A DNA stretch of 64,000 nucleotides from JAFAMS01 sp963715815 (GTDB taxonomy: Bacteria > Vulcanimicrobiota > Vulcanimicrobiia > Vulcanimicrobiales > Vulcanimicrobiaceae), in NCBI GenBank assembly GCA_963715815.1, contig OY970278.1, positions 992,001 through 1,056,000 on the forward strand. Reading direction: 5' to 3'. The position numbers were made by a program, and so were the translations under genes. Positions 8,228 through 16,145 of the stretch are shown in pieces (position 1 is the stretch's first letter; every line of letters begins with the position of its first letter). A model generated the notes under the pieces. The model searched no databases. It was not told the DNA's origin and worked only from the letters and a program-made list of their open reading frames with translations.

Positions 8228-8635
8228 GTCGTTGTGGAGGCGTCGTTCTTCCCAGTTGAGGACGACGAGGGTTCCACCATCCTGCGGCTTCTGAATGCTC
8301 ATTGAGCTCGTGCACTTGCGCATCAGCGGAATACCGCGCCCGCGCTCGTTCGTCGCCGGAGGCAAGCTGCTCGAAATGCGCGTCGTGTCAATGCCGCAGC
8401 CATGGTCGCGAATTGTCGCTACCAGCCGTGTGTCGCGTTGTCGGACTTCGATTTCGACGGGTTCGGTTGTGGTTGCGTGTTCGATCGCATTCGCGAACGC
8501 CTCACCGATCGCCGTCACGAAATCTTCTAGTACTTCCGGGCACATTTTGACGTCATCACCCACCTGAAGTAACTGATCGCGCACTTTTCGTACTTGCCAC
8601 GGCTCCGCCGGAACCCGCATTTGCAGCAGTGTCAT
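8192..8635 (-). CDS. RsbW-like anti-sigma regulatory factor (HATPase_c serine kinase)
   Basis: 147 residues from ATG 8635, the usual length for RsbW/SpoIIAB-type GHKL kinases. ATP-site boxes are visible: N box GEAFANAIEHAT, G1 box DHGCGID, and G2 box GRGIPLMRKCTS. Such proteins bind sigma factors or phosphorylate STAS anti-anti-sigma partners in general stress pathways. No sigma factor or STAS gene is adjacent, so its partner is elsewhere. The frame extends upstream to 8749, but the extra part is low-quality sequence that overlaps the leader of the cyclophilin gene. It is convergent with the HemL-like gene, overlapping by 36 bp. Confidence 0.85.
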   Translation of the reverse strand: MTLLQMRVPAEPWQVRKVRDQLLQVGDDVKMCPEVLEDFVTAIGEAFANAIEHATTTEPVEIEVRQRDTRLVATIRDHGCGIDTTRISSSLPPATNERGRGIPLMRKCTSSMSIQKPQDGGTLVVLNWEERRLHNDSDNGTLSHSMN

Positions 8636-8769
8636 CGCCTCACTGCTATTCTTCCAAGAACGGTGTGCAATTGAAACACGCTGGGCGTTCGGGGAAGGAG
8701 GATACGCTCGCTTGGCGCCCCGGCTTAGAGTGCGGGCGGAAGTTCCCAATTTGGGGCAAAGAGGCCGGT

Positions 8770-9258
8770 ATGCCAGCTCAAACAGCGCCGACCGGCGACG
8801 AACTCTGGGCGCTACGCGACGAAGCCCGCACCGCCCGCATCCGTATCAAGACATCGAAAGGCGACATCGTCTTCAAATTCTTTGCCGACGACGCCCCGCT
8901 GCATAGCGCTGCCTTCATTAAGCTTGCGCGTGCCGGGTTTTACGACGGACTGAATTTCCATCGCTACGAGCCCGGTTTTGTTATTCAGGGAGGCGACCCG
9001 AACGGTGACGGCACTGGCGGTCCCGGCTATCATCTCGACGCCGAGTTCAACGACAATCCGCATGTCCGCGGCGTCGTCGCGATGGCGCGCTCGAGCAATC
9101 CGAACTCGGCCGGCTCACAATTCTACATCACGCTCGACGCTGCGCATTTCCTCGATAAGAATTACACCGTCTTCGGCGAGGTGACCGAAGGGATGGACGT
9201 CGTCGATCAGATCCGCAAAGGCGACGTCATGGAAACGGTCACGGTCGAAGCCGAGTAG
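8770..9258 (+). CDS. peptidyl-prolyl cis-trans isomerase, cyclophilin type
   Basis: 162 residues with the bacterial cyclophilin core: IKTSKGDIVFKFFADDAP, NFHRYEPGFVIQGGDPNGDGTGGPGY containing the catalytic Arg region, VAMARSSNPNSAGSQFYITL, and DKNYTVFGEVTEGMDVVDQI. It isomerises X-Pro bonds during folding. There is no signal peptide, so it is cytoplasmic. ATG 8770 with AGAGG upstream is chosen; the earlier in-frame start at 8629 would add 47 residues of unlike composition. It is followed by the repeat-bearing convergent gap. Confidence 0.93.
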   Translation: MPAQTAPTGDELWALRDEARTARIRIKTSKGDIVFKFFADDAPLHSAAFIKLARAGFYDGLNFHRYEPGFVIQGGDPNGDGTGGPGYHLDAEFNDNPHVRGVVAMARSSNPNSAGSQFYITLDAAHFLDKNYTVFGEVTEGMDVVDQIRKGDVMETVTVEAE

Positions 9259-9281
9259 GATCGGGCGCACAAGAACTCAGC

Positions 9282-9420
9282 GGCGCGATGTCGGGGCCGA
9301 GCCCCCACAGCATGCGCATTTGTGGCTTGCTCACGATCCTAATATGTCATCCTGAGCGTAGCGCTCCGCCGCTGTGTCATCCTGAGCGTAGCGCTCCGCA
9401 GGAGCGCGGAGTCGAAGGAC
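9282..9420 (+). repeat. composite repeat unit, copy A (hairpin + half palindrome + full palindrome)
   Basis: This 139 bp block lies in the convergent gap between the cyclophilin and beta-lactamase-like genes. It contains the hairpin GGGGC-CGA-GCCCC (9293-9305), a truncated palindrome at 9345-9370, and a full palindrome at 9375-9420. The same three parts in the same order and orientation recur at 31121-31264. The 36 bp around the hairpin are nearly identical in both. No ORF is present here, so this looks like a non-autonomous copy. Confidence 0.8.
9375..9420 (+). repeat. REP-like palindrome A2
   Basis: Begins TGTCATCCTGAGCGTAG and ends GTCGAAGGAC. The centre is a perfect seven-base-pair stem, GCGCTCC-GCA-GGAGCGC. 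It shares ends with copies at 31219, 31595 (inverted) and 29192, but the stem sequence differs while pairing is kept. Confidence 0.85.
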
Positions 9421-9486
9421 GCGCCTAAATGATGCGGGCAGCGAAACGATGCAACAAGGCAGAGGGCACAATCGTGCCCGCGGATT

Positions 9487-10371
9487 TTACGTCAAACCGT
9501 AACGCGCGACAACGGTGTGGTTGACGTCGTGGGCGACGCGGCGGATTGCCCTGATCCCCGCGGGGTAGTCGCGTAGCTCTTTCGTCATAACGACGAGGAT
9601 GTAGGGCGTCTCGCCGAACGGCTCGACGATCGCGACGTCGCTGCGGACGCCGGTGATCTCGCCGGTTTTGTTGGCGACTTGCGTTCCCGGTGGAAGGCCG
9701 GCGGGGATTTTGTCGCGGTCTTCTTGCCCCAGCATGATCTGAATCATCATGCGGCACGAATCGGCTTTTGCGATCGTGTCGAGCCCTTCGCGGGAACCGC
9801 GCTCGATCTCGTAGAGCAGTGCGGCCATGTCGCGTGCGGTCGAGACGTTCTCATTGTGCGCGACGATAGCGGCCCAATCCAGGAAATGCCGCCGGAGATG
9901 CGTGCTCGTCATACCCGCCGGAACGGTTGTCGCATTGATCCCGGCAAAGCCGAAATGTGAAATCAGTGCGTTCGATGCGGTATTGTCGCTCTGCTTGATC
10001 ATCGCATTGATCAGCGACATTAATGGATAGGTTGTCCCAGGGATCGCATAGCCGTAGGTCTCCGATCCGCCGACCATGTCGGCGGCGCTAATCGGAACCG
10101 GTGTTGTCGGCGTGATCCTTCCCGCGTCCATCCAGCGAAACGCGGTCGCCATGATGAGAACTTTTATCGTCGATGCGGTCGGATACGGATCGCCATCGTG
10201 ATACGTCGCGATGGGCGGTTCGTTTGCCATGGTGCGCGCGTGCACCGCAATGTATCCCGGCAAGGCGCCAAGGTATGCAAGCGAAAGCGCCGGCTGCGCA
10301 GGCAGACGATGCGGCAAGAGCGCGAGCGCGCTGCAACCACCCAGAGTGAGAAACGCGCGCCGCGGGAGCAT
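9487..10371 (-). CDS. class A beta-lactamase-related serine hydrolase
   Basis: 294 residues from ATG 10371. The penicillin-recognising motifs are present: STIK with the nucleophile Ser at residue 67, SDN at 128-130, and KTGEITG near 235. An omega-loop ExxLN is not evident; this region reads LDWAAIVAHNENVSTARDMA, as in the broad PF13354 group, so efficient beta-lactam hydrolysis is uncertain. The N-terminus has a twin-arginine-like PRRAFLTLGG followed by a hydrophobic stretch, suggesting Tat export, and a Cys in LGGC that could be lipidated. It lies 19 bp downstream of the ABC-2 permease gene. Confidence 0.82.
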   Translation of the reverse strand: MLPRRAFLTLGGCSALALLPHRLPAQPALSLAYLGALPGYIAVHARTMANEPPIATYHDGDPYPTASTIKVLIMATAFRWMDAGRITPTTPVPISAADMVGGSETYGYAIPGTTYPLMSLINAMIKQSDNTASNALISHFGFAGINATTVPAGMTSTHLRRHFLDWAAIVAHNENVSTARDMAALLYEIERGSREGLDTIAKADSCRMMIQIMLGQEDRDKIPAGLPPGTQVANKTGEITGVRSDVAIVEPFGETPYILVVMTKELRDYPAGIRAIRRVAHDVNHTVVARYGLT

Positions 10372-10390
10372 GTGCAAATATTCGACGCGG

Positions 10391-11191
10391 TTAGGACCCG
10401 GTTCCCGTGTAGTGATTCAAACCGATGCGCCAGAATCCATATGCCAGCGCAGCGATCGCGACGCCGATGACGGGAGTGAGCAGTCCGATCGCCGGATTGA
10501 GGTTCAGCGCTCCATCGCTTTTCCCAAGAAAGTACGTCGCCGGGAAATAGTTCATGAATGCGAATGGGACAACGAAAGCGAGCACCAACTTCACCGCTTT
10601 GTTGTAGATGCTCAGAGGATAGCGCGTGAAATCCTGTTCGAGCGACATCAGCATCCAACGCAGTGAGTCGACCCGAACGAACCAAAAGGACGCAGCCGCG
10701 ATAATCAGATTGATGCCGAAATCGATCAGCGCGCCCCCGATTGCAATCAGCGGAATGTAGACCACAAAAAGCAAGTCGACGTGCACGCCCGAGTATGGAA
10801 TCGCAACTGCGAGCCAAATCAGTGCAAGGATGAGCTCGTCCGGGACGAGATTGAATTGGCTAGGTGCAATCATCGTCTGAACGAGCGTGTCGAGCGGCCG
10901 GACGAGAAAACGGTCAAAATTACCCTCGCGGATAAAGACCGGGACGTCGCCGACTTTGAAGAAGAGCGTGTTATGCAGTGCGTGCCCCAGCATCCAAAGG
11001 GCATACAGAAGCGCCATTTGCCGGAAATCCCACCCGTTCATCGACGGGAATTGGGTCAGCGTAGCCCAAAGCGCGACGAGTGCCACAGCATGATAGACGA
11101 GCGTGAAAATGCCCCAGATGAAAAAATTGGCACGGTACTCCGCGATCGTCAGCAACGATACGCGCCAGTATTGGACGTAGGCGGCTAGCAT
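10391..11191 (-). CDS. ABC-2 family transporter permease (PF06182-like), orphan
   Basis: 266 residues with about six membrane helices. It is clearly paralogous to the permease at 47487-48299: YWRxxxLTxxEYRANF, MNGWxFxxMAxLYxLWMLxHALxNTLF, GGALIDFxINLxIA, FTRYPxSIY, FMNYFPATxFL and FWRxGLNHY are shared. Such proteins form the membrane part of exporters with a separate ATPase; none is adjacent here. ATG 11191 is chosen; the frame upstream belongs to the divergent AlkA gene. Its ATG shares the tetranucleotide CATG with the opposing gene's ATG. Confidence 0.85.
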   Translation of the reverse strand: MLAAYVQYWRVSLLTIAEYRANFFIWGIFTLVYHAVALVALWATLTQFPSMNGWDFRQMALLYALWMLGHALHNTLFFKVGDVPVFIREGNFDRFLVRPLDTLVQTMIAPSQFNLVPDELILALIWLAVAIPYSGVHVDLLFVVYIPLIAIGGALIDFGINLIIAAASFWFVRVDSLRWMLMSLEQDFTRYPLSIYNKAVKLVLAFVVPFAFMNYFPATYFLGKSDGALNLNPAIGLLTPVIGVAIAALAYGFWRIGLNHYTGTGS

Positions 11192-12263
11192 GGCAACAGT
11201 ACCGGTTCGCGCTCCCTTTCGGCTCGACCTCACCGCAAACGCGCTGCGGCGGCTCTCGACAAACGTTGTCGACACGTTCAGCGCGCAGGACGGTTTCATT
11301 CGCGCACACCGCGGCGCGCTGGTAGTCGTCAGGCAAGCAAAACGCGACTCGCCGCTTGACGTCCGCACGCTTGGAAACGCCGACTTCGATGCGGCGGCAC
11401 TGACCGTGCGGATGCTGCAGCCCGAATACGATCTGCGGCCGTTCTATCGTTCGGTCAAGGCGATTCCGTGGCTCGACGCGATTGCGACGCGCATGCGCGG
11501 CATCAAACCGCCGCGCTATCCGACGCTATGGGAAGCGATCGTCAACGCGATCGTCTTTCAGCAAGTCAGCATTCACGCGGCTTCGGCGATCCTGCGCCGG
11601 ATTGTCGAACACCTGACCCAGCCGATCGAACATCAAGGCCGCAAATATCATCCGTTTTTTACGCCCGAAGATTGGCTCGCGGCGAAAAGCAAGCAGCTTC
11701 GCAGTCTCGGCATCTCGGAAGGCAAGGAGCTCGCGCTCAACACGAACGCGGATGCACTGCTCAACGGGACGCTGCGAGAATCCGAACTCGAAGCGATGCC
11801 GACCAACGCAGTGCTGCAGCGCCTGATCGAGCTGCGCGGTATCGGCCCGTGGACGGCGGCCGTGATTTGTTTGCGCGGACTCGGGCGGCTTGACGTGTTT
11901 CCGATGGAAGATTCAGGCGTTGCGCGCGCGCTCAGCGATCTTTCGGGCGATCCGAACATTAGGGTCGAGCCAATCCTCGATGCGCTCGGCGATCAACGCG
12001 GTATGTTGTACTACCATCTCTTGCTCGGCCGGCTCGAATCGAGCGGACAGATCGAATATGGTGGCGACGCGCCGCCTGCACCGCGTCCACTTCCGCTGCG
12101 TCCGGCGCGCCCCGGTGCGCTTCCGCAACGTGGACCTGGCGGGCCGCCGCGTTCCGGCGATACGCCGGCGCAAGGTCGCGGTCCGCGTCGTCGTCGTCGA
12201 CCCGGCGGAGGGCGCGGCGGAGCAAATCCCGGTGGCGACGGTACCCGCGGCCCGAAGCGCTAG
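11190..12263 (+). CDS. alkA: DNA-3-methyladenine glycosylase (AlkA/HhH-GPD) with basic disordered tail
   Basis: 357 residues. An N-terminal AlkA-type region leads into the HhH-GPD fold (PTLWEAIVNAIVFQQVSIHAASAI near 111-134). The helix-hairpin-helix LRGIGPWTAAVI is at about 215-226, and the catalytic Asp is D241 in VFPMEDSGVARAL. It excises alkylated purines to start base-excision repair. After residue 290 comes an unusual 67-residue Pro/Arg/Gly tail with RRRRRPGGGRGG-type patches, not part of classic AlkA. It overlaps the convergent GNAT gene by 4 bp (CTAG shared stops). Confidence 0.9.
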   Translation: MATVPVRAPFRLDLTANALRRLSTNVVDTFSAQDGFIRAHRGALVVVRQAKRDSPLDVRTLGNADFDAAALTVRMLQPEYDLRPFYRSVKAIPWLDAIATRMRGIKPPRYPTLWEAIVNAIVFQQVSIHAASAILRRIVEHLTQPIEHQGRKYHPFFTPEDWLAAKSKQLRSLGISEGKELALNTNADALLNGTLRESELEAMPTNAVLQRLIELRGIGPWTAAVICLRGLGRLDVFPMEDSGVARALSDLSGDPNIRVEPILDALGDQRGMLYYHLLLGRLESSGQIEYGGDAPPAPRPLPLRPARPGALPQRGPGGPPRSGDTPAQGRGPRRRRRPGGGRGGANPGGDGTRGPKR

Positions 12264-12805
12264 AGCGACGGAAACGGAATAGGTTCGGCGGGTTTGCCGT
12301 CGTTATCGGAGCCGATGTCGCGCTGGAACCACGCGACGTCGTACCACGCGCCATGTTTCCAACCGACACGCTTGTACGTTCCGACCAATTCGAATCCGAA
12401 GGCGCGATGCAACGCGACGCTGGGTTCGTTCGGTAAGGTGACGCCGGCGTACACGCGCCGGTAGTTCTGCCGCTCGACGATCGAAAGCAACTCGCCGTAG
12501 AGTCGTCGTCCGATTCCACGCCGATGAAAACTCTGATCGATGTATATCGCGACGTCGATCCCCCAGCGATACGCGGCGCGTTCAGCGTGACGCTCGGCGT
12601 ACGCATAGCCGGCGATCCTATCGTCGATGAGCGCCGCAAGCCAGGGAGCGTACGCGAGCACGGTTTTCATGCGGCGCGCGAAGTCATCGACACTCGGAGG
12701 CACCTCCTCGAACGAGACCGGCGTATCAAGCACGTACGGCGCGTAGATCTCCGCGAACGCTGCTGCATCATCGAGCGAAGCGGTGCGAACGACGATTTCC
12801 GGCAC
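12260..12805 (-). CDS. GNAT N-acetyltransferase, phosphinothricin acetyltransferase-like
   Basis: 181 residues. The sequence follows the PAT/MnaT pattern: IVRTASLDDAAAFAEIYAPYVLDTPVSFEEVPP, GYAYAERHAERAAYRWGIDVAIYI, the acetyl-CoA loop HRRGIGRRLYGEL, and GFELVGTYKRVGWKHGAWYDVAWFQRDI. Characterised relatives acetylate phosphinothricin, methionine sulfone or similar amines. The C-terminus is slightly extended. Its stop overlaps that of alkA, and it starts 7 bp after the aldehyde dehydrogenase stop on the same strand, so it probably belongs to that transcript. Confidence 0.92.
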   Translation of the reverse strand: MPEIVVRTASLDDAAAFAEIYAPYVLDTPVSFEEVPPSVDDFARRMKTVLAYAPWLAALIDDRIAGYAYAERHAERAAYRWGIDVAIYIDQSFHRRGIGRRLYGELLSIVERQNYRRVYAGVTLPNEPSVALHRAFGFELVGTYKRVGWKHGAWYDVAWFQRDIGSDNDGKPAEPIPFPSL

Positions 12806-12811
12806 GAAGCT

Positions 12812-14290
12812 TTAGCTCAAGCGGAGCGTTTCAGTCGTCGCGTACCAATCGACGGGCTCTTCGAGGTTAACGACGACGCTTTTCGTTTGCGTATACTCGC
12901 GATAGCCTTCGATTCCGGACTCGCGTCCCATACCGCTGGCTTTCGTACCGCCCCACGGCATCGACGGATCGATGCGATGGTGATCGTTGATCCACACCAC
13001 GCCGCAATCGAGACGTTCTGCAAGGTTGATACCCTTCGCGGCGTCGGACGTCCAGACCGACGCGCCCAGGCCGAAGGGGATATCGTTTGCAATTCGCACG
13101 GCTTCGTCGAGATCTTTGTACGCGAGTACGCACGTGACCGGACCAAAGATTTCGTCCTGTGCGATGCGCATCGACGAGCGCACGTCTGCAAAAATCGTCG
13201 GCTCGAAGAAGAAGCCTTTGCCGAGCACGCCCTTTGTCGCGCGCTTCCCGCCGCACTCGAGCTCGGCGCCTTCCTGCTTGCCGATGGCAACATATTCTTC
13301 CGTGCGTTGCAGCTGAGGTTCAGAGACGAGCGGGCCGACCTGCGTATCAGCGAGCAGCGGATCGCCCAGGCGCAGTGATACTGCACGCGCAACCATGCGC
13401 TTTATCAGATCTTGCGCTTGACTCTCGTGAACGAGAACGCGCGCGCCCGCAATGCACGTTTGTCCCGTTGCGATGAAGGCTGCAAAAATCGCGCCGGCCG
13501 CCGCCTTCTCGAGATCCGCATCCGGCAAAACGATCACCGGCGCTTTGCCGCCGAGCTCGCAGTTGAATCGAATGAGGTTCGCACCCGCCGCTTGCGCGAC
13601 GATGCGTCCCGTTTCGGTGCCGCCGGTAAGATCGAGTTTCGCAAGACCAGGATTCGATGCGAGAGCGCGTCCGGCTTCGTCACCGAATCCCGTCACGACG
13701 TTGAAAACGCCGGGCGGCACGCCCGCCTCGAGCGCCATTTTTGCAAGTAGCAGCGTGGTAAGCGGCGTGTATTCCGAGGGCTTAACCACAATCGTGTTGC
13801 CTGCGGCGAGCGCGGGTGCAAGTTTTTTCGTTAGAATCAGCAGCGGATGATTCCACGGCGTAATTTGTCCGACGACCCCGAGCGGCACGCGCCGCACGTA
13901 GCTGAGATACGGTCCCTCGAACGGCGTGAGCGTGTCCTCGGCGGTGCGCGCGAGCGCCGCAAAATAGCGGTAGAATTCGGGCAGGCGACCGAGCTGTGCG
14001 CTCATCTCGCGCAGCGGACGGCCCGTACACGTTGATTCGAGCATGGAGAGCGCCGGTAACGCGTCTTCGATTATTTGCGCAAGCCGGTTCAGGATGCGGT
14101 AGCGTTCGCGCACCACGATTCTGCTCCAACGGCCGTCGTCAAAGGCGCGCTGCGCCGCGTCGACGGCGCGGGCAATCTCGGCGGCGCCGCCCTCAGCAAC
14201 CCGCTCGATCAGGGCTCCGGTCGCAGGATTGCGGACTTCAAAGGTGCGTCCGTCGACGCTCGGCGTCTCGAGCCCGTCGATTATGTGCAA
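12812..14290 (-). CDS. NAD(P)-dependent aldehyde dehydrogenase (betaine aldehyde dehydrogenase-like)
   Basis: 492 residues from TTG 14290, standard ALDH size. Catalytic features: TPWNHPLL with Asn 147, the general-base Glu 245 in FNCELGGKAP, and the nucleophile Cys 279 in TGQTCIAGARV. The C-terminal PFGLGASVWT, GVVWINDH and GGTKASGMGRESG motifs complete the family signature. It oxidises an aldehyde to the acid; substrate is unknown. The frame opens further upstream inside the LVIVD gene, but homology starts at the TTG two bases after that gene's TAA. Coding is tightly coupled with its upstream and downstream neighbours. Confidence 0.93.
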   Translation of the reverse strand: MHIIDGLETPSVDGRTFEVRNPATGALIERVAEGGAAEIARAVDAAQRAFDDGRWSRIVVRERYRILNRLAQIIEDALPALSMLESTCTGRPLREMSAQLGRLPEFYRYFAALARTAEDTLTPFEGPYLSYVRRVPLGVVGQITPWNHPLLILTKKLAPALAAGNTIVVKPSEYTPLTTLLLAKMALEAGVPPGVFNVVTGFGDEAGRALASNPGLAKLDLTGGTETGRIVAQAAGANLIRFNCELGGKAPVIVLPDADLEKAAAGAIFAAFIATGQTCIAGARVLVHESQAQDLIKRMVARAVSLRLGDPLLADTQVGPLVSEPQLQRTEEYVAIGKQEGAELECGGKRATKGVLGKGFFFEPTIFADVRSSMRIAQDEIFGPVTCVLAYKDLDEAVRIANDIPFGLGASVWTSDAAKGINLAERLDCGVVWINDHHRIDPSMPWGGTKASGMGRESGIEGYREYTQTKSVVVNLEEPVDWYATTETLRLS

Positions 14291-14292
14291 AA

Positions 14293-15732
14293 TTAGTTGC
14301 CTGCGATGGCGCGCGCAGCGCCCGTTAGCTCGAGAACGTGCATACCCGTATTTGCGCGATCGACGATGTAGATGTAGCCGCGATCGTCGACCTCGACGTT
14401 GTTGGTTTGGATCGCCGTTTTGCAAACCTGCTGGCCGTTGGTCGTCACGCAACGCGGGTCGGTGTTCTTCGTGATGGCAGGAATGAAATAGCCGATCTCA
14501 CGCGGATGAAAGGGGTCGCGAATGTCGACAGCACGTACGCCCGCATTGAAGTGCGAGAAGAACATGATCTTCTTGTAGTAGATCGGGGTCATGTTCTCGT
14601 TTGAGGAGTGCGTGCCGAAGCGTCCGCCGCGCCGGCAATACTTTCCGCTGGGATCGGAAACCATGTAGTTGGCAACGGAAAACGGGCGCGATTCGGTCGT
14701 GATGTCGACAAACCACACCATCTGTTGCGCCTCGCCGCATTCGTTGGCGAGTTCTTCGTCTGTGATGACGACAAAATCGCGTACGGCGCCCTGCGCATCG
14801 TGTGCGAACTCGGGAACGTGCATCCCGAGCACCGGAAAGGTCGTGTGCGCGCCGTAAAACGGCGAGAGATAAAGCCGTCCGACTTCGGGATACATGAGAT
14901 TTTCGGGCGTCGGATTTTTGGGACCGTCGAGCAGCTTCTGACGGTCGACGATTTGTAGCACGCCGCCTTTGTTCGTGCCGTAGCCGAAATAGATGCGATT
15001 GCCTTTCGGTCCGGTCGAGATCATCCCGTGGAGATCCGTCGGAACCGCACCGCTCGCCGTCGGTTCTTGTCCGACCAGCCCAAAGTTGCGAATGAAGACA
15101 GGATGCGCAGGATCGCTCAGATCGTAGACTTGCGTCATGCGTTTCGTCCGCCAGCCCGGCACGCCCGAGACGAGATAAGCGATGCCGGTGTCGCACTCCC
15201 ACCAGCTTTTGTGCGTACCGAGCAAACCACCGAGGCGAGTGACGAGGACGGGTTTTGCCGGATCGCTCGTATCCCAAATCTCGTGCGCTTCGTTACCGAA
15301 CGTCCGCAGCATGTAGATTTTCGCGGGATCGCCTTTCGGTAAAGTATTGCCGTCGCAGACGCGCACCATCTGCGCGCCGCCGCTTTCGTAATTGCCTTCG
15401 GCGCCCGGGATGTGCGCGAGATATTGTGGATGCGCGGGATCGGTGACGTCGACGATTGAGGTCCCGTTGAATTCAGCGCGTCCGGTCAACGGGTTGAAAG
15501 GTTTGGGAATTGTTTCGGTTCCACCGTGGTGACCGATGTACGCGATCCAGCGGCCGTTTTGGTGGTGAATCGTCGGCTGGTAGGCGCTGCGCCCTTGCAG
15601 ATCGTTGTAGCCAACCAGGCGCATATTGTGCGCTTCGGGCGGATCGCCGATGTGCTGCATCTCGTCGGCAGCGCGTGCCGGAAGAAGCGCACACGCAAAC
15701 GCGAGCACGCACGCAAGGAACGCCGCGCGCAT
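14293..15732 (-). CDS. secreted LVIVD-repeat beta-propeller protein
   Basis: 479 residues with a clear Sec signal peptide (cleaved after LLPARA near residue 21). Recurrent motifs of the form SIVDVTDPAHPQYLAHIPG, EIWDTSDPAKPVLVTRL, QVYDLSDPAHPVFIRNF and RAVDIRDPFHPREIGYF are the LVIVD repeat, expected to fold as a propeller outside the cytoplasm. No catalytic residues can be assigned. It overlaps the upstream cupin gene by one base (TAATG) and precedes the aldehyde dehydrogenase by 2 bp, so the three are one transcript. Confidence 0.85.
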   Translation of the reverse strand: MRAAFLACVLAFACALLPARAADEMQHIGDPPEAHNMRLVGYNDLQGRSAYQPTIHHQNGRWIAYIGHHGGTETIPKPFNPLTGRAEFNGTSIVDVTDPAHPQYLAHIPGAEGNYESGGAQMVRVCDGNTLPKGDPAKIYMLRTFGNEAHEIWDTSDPAKPVLVTRLGGLLGTHKSWWECDTGIAYLVSGVPGWRTKRMTQVYDLSDPAHPVFIRNFGLVGQEPTASGAVPTDLHGMISTGPKGNRIYFGYGTNKGGVLQIVDRQKLLDGPKNPTPENLMYPEVGRLYLSPFYGAHTTFPVLGMHVPEFAHDAQGAVRDFVVITDEELANECGEAQQMVWFVDITTESRPFSVANYMVSDPSGKYCRRGGRFGTHSSNENMTPIYYKKIMFFSHFNAGVRAVDIRDPFHPREIGYFIPAITKNTDPRCVTTNGQQVCKTAIQTNNVEVDDRGYIYIVDRANTGMHVLELTGAARAIAGN

Positions 15733-16133
15733 TACTGCTTTATGCCGTGCAATCCGTGCGACGTGTCCTTCACCGTGAAGAACACGACGTCACGATCGCC
15801 CACGACCTTCGTCGAGTGGACGACGTTCGAAGGAACGTAAATCACGGAGCCGGCTTCAACGCGCTGTTTCTTGCCGCCGACTTCTGAATCGAGCGCACCT
15901 TCGACCAAGAAGATCCACTGTTCGTTGGGATGCGCGTGCGGCTCTGCGCCTGTCCCGACGGGCATGCGCATCAACGCGACCATCATGCGGTCGCCCTCGA
16001 CGCACGTGCCGTTCGCGCTCGAGTACTCCGGGCCGCCCATGATGTGATTGAGCTTCGCGAGCTCGAAATAGTGTTCGCCTTCGCCGGCGCGTTTGGCGCC
16101 CGGCGTTCGAGCTTCGACTTGTGATTCAGGCAT
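15732..16133 (-). CDS. cupin domain protein
   Basis: 133 residues with a single cupin_2 barrel. Metal-site motif 1 reads GAEPHAHPNEQWIFLVEG and motif 2 reads GSVIYVPSNVVHSTKVV, giving the usual His/His/Glu-His pattern with Gln near the Glu position. There is no signal peptide. The start ATG at 16133 has a good GAGGAAG ribosome site. It lies between the Kelch protein and LVIVD genes in a compact operon; function could be isomerase, dioxygenase or small-molecule binding. Confidence 0.87.
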   Translation of the reverse strand: MPESQVEARTPGAKRAGEGEHYFELAKLNHIMGGPEYSSANGTCVEGDRMMVALMRMPVGTGAEPHAHPNEQWIFLVEGALDSEVGGKKQRVEAGSVIYVPSNVVHSTKVVGDRDVVFFTVKDTSHGLHGIKQ

Positions 16134-16145
16134 GTCGCGCTTCCT

